NCBI GenBank assembly: GCA_035293845.1
Contig: DATGMB010000265.1
Span: forward strand, 1 to 23,072
DNA from: DATGMB01 sp035293845
GTDB lineage: Bacteria; Acidobacteriota; Terriglobia; Bryobacterales; Bryobacteraceae
Reading direction: 5' to 3'
Length of the DNA: 23,072 nucleotides
Made by a program: the position numbers and the translations under genes. This document shows, in pieces, positions 22,214 to 23,072 of this stretch. Within the stretch, counting starts at the first letter, position 1; each line of letters starts with the position of its first letter. The notes beneath the pieces are model-generated. The model was not told the DNA's origin, did no database searches, and saw only the letters and a list, made by a program, of their open reading frames with translations.

Positions 22214-23072
22214 CTAAGCCGGCCGCTCCACCTTCCCCTCCCGGTACACCAATCGCCCGCGCTTGATCGCCAGATGCACCAGGTTCCCGCCGAGCGATCG
22301 CGCGGCCTGGCGGTAATCGTCGGCATTCAGAAGCAGCAGGTCGGCGTCCTTGCCGGGCTCGATCGAGCCGGCGCGGCCGCCGCGCCCCACCGCATGCGCG
22401 CCGTTGACGGTGGCCGCGGCAATCGCCTCCGCGGCGGTCATGCGCATCTCGAGGCAGGCGAGCGCGATCACCGTTTGCATGCTGAACACGGGCGTGAAGT
22501 GCGGGTTACAGTTGGTGGCCAGCGCGACGGGGGCGCCGGCGTCGATGAGGGCGCGCGCCGGCGCGATCGGGCCGCCGCTGTAGAGAGCCGCGGCGGGAAG
22601 CAGCGTCACGACCGTGCGCGCATTGCCAAGCAACCCGGCCTGCTCCGGCCTGAGGTGCTCCAGGTGGTCCACGCTGGCGGCACGGTGGCCGATGGCGATG
22701 GCGGCCGCGGCCGCGCAGCCGGGCGCATCGGCGTGCAGTTTGACGGGTAGGCCGCCGACGGCCGCAGTTTCCAGGTAGCGCGCGAAGAGTTCCTGCCGCG
22801 CGGGGCGGTTGTCCCACAACGCATCGGCGAAGCGCGCGGTGCGCCGCCCGTAGATCCGGGGAGCGAATTCGCTGACGATCCGGGCCGCCTCCTCTTCGGA
22901 AGCTTCGTCAGGAATGCGCAGCAGAAATGTGGGCACCACATCCGGCGCGAAGCGGCTGAGGCCGGCGAGAACGCGCAGCGCCTTGGTCTCGATGGCGGCA
23001 TCCGGCCCGCATCCGGTCTTGATTTCGACGGTGCCGGTGCCATGCCGCGCCATGGCGTCCAGCCACGACTGC
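22214..23072 (-). CDS. Imidazolonepropionase-like amidohydrolase (partial, N-terminus off the right edge)
   Basis: The open frame runs from the window edge (QSWLDAMARHGTGTVEIKTG) to a TAG at 22214, 285 residues. It resembles HutI, the amidohydrolase that opens imidazolonepropionate in histidine degradation: MARHGTGTVEIKTGCG, LPVKLHAD, SVDHLEHL, VTLLPAAALYSGG, APARALIDAGAPVALAT, MTAAEAIAAATVNGAHAVGR, GSIEPGKDADLLLLNADDY, and LGGNLV. An ATG at 23053 is internal to this motif series, so the true start lies outside, and about 110-130 residues with the first metal histidines are missing. Two positions differ from HutI: HADE reads HADA, and the metal Asp of ATDFNP reads Asn (ATNCNP). So a changed substrate or metal use is possible. 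No other hut gene is visible. Confidence 0.75.
   Translation of the reverse strand, partial: QSWLDAMARHGTGTVEIKTGCGPDAAIETKALRVLAGLSRFAPDVVPTFLLRIPDEASEEEAARIVSEFAPRIYGRRTARFADALWDNRPARQELFARYLETAAVGGLPVKLHADAPGCAAAAAIAIGHRAASVDHLEHLRPEQAGLLGNARTVVTLLPAAALYSGGPIAPARALIDAGAPVALATNCNPHFTPVFSMQTVIALACLEMRMTAAEAIAAATVNGAHAVGRGGRAGSIEPGKDADLLLLNADDYRQAARSLGGNLVHLAIKRGRLVYREGKVERPA

Overview
This window looks like chromosomal DNA of an Acidobacteriota bacterium, most likely of the Bryobacterales / Candidatus Solibacter type. That is an inference from the gene families present: a TIGR03435 protein, a VWFA-related (TIGR03436-type) protein, a TonB-dependent-receptor-like protein with an N-terminal carboxypeptidase-regulatory domain, a winged-helix/TPR regulator of the CadC style, a DUF1080 protein, PEP-CTERM and Planctomycete-type cytochrome c domains, and high GC content. 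I saw no phage, IS element, CRISPR array, tRNA or rRNA.

Layout. (1) 1-1795 (-): a membrane-anchored winged-helix/TolB-like/TPR regulator with a GTG start, cut by the left edge. It is divergent from (2) 1974-3635 (+), a Tat-exported vanadium-dependent haloperoxidase. (3) 3636-4034: a gene-poor stretch with an 18-bp perfect palindrome and two nearly identical intrinsic-terminator hairpins. The second hairpin sits directly before the Shine-Dalgarno of (4) 4035-4682 (+), a small probable DNA-binding protein. (5) 4683-5024: an imperfect inverted repeat and what looks like a frameshifted remnant of a PDZ domain. (6) 5025-6899 (-): a secreted cytochrome c / copper type II monooxygenase-like / TPR fusion, divergent by only 32 bp from (7) the pair 6932-7993 and 8015-8812 (+), a Tat-exported sugar isomerase/epimerase-like TIM barrel and a DUF1080 3-keto-glycoside hydrolase-like protein. 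(8) 8877-10376 and 10401-10790 (-): a VOC-VOC-jelly-roll fusion and a small membrane protein. (9) 10950-14171 (+): a 1073-residue protein with two CxxCH haem sites, an alpha-alpha toroid and HEAT repeats. (10) 14187-14339 and 14444-15076 (-): a 50-residue membrane protein and a PEP-CTERM protein. (11) 15534-21570 (+): a tight operon of TIGR03435, TonB-receptor-like and VWFA genes (gaps of 3 and 1 nt). (12) 21554-22156 and 22214-23072 (-): a membrane protein with its own promoter/operator-like dyad, and an imidazolonepropionase-like amidohydrolase cut by the right edge.

Functionally, most products are predicted to be exported: oxidative enzymes (haloperoxidase, copper/haem proteins), sugar-processing enzymes and outer-membrane or surface proteins. 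This fits a soil oligotroph that degrades complex organic matter. Three minus-strand genes (starts at 6899, 10376, 15076) share a -10-like hexamer exactly 7 nt before the ATG and no Shine-Dalgarno, which suggests leaderless transcripts. The points I consider most worth checking are the complete copper-ligand set in the 6899-5025 protein, the leaderless promoters, the twin terminators before 4035, the altered metal/substrate residues in the HutI-like protein, and the TonB-receptor operon with an unusual plug-less N-terminal half.
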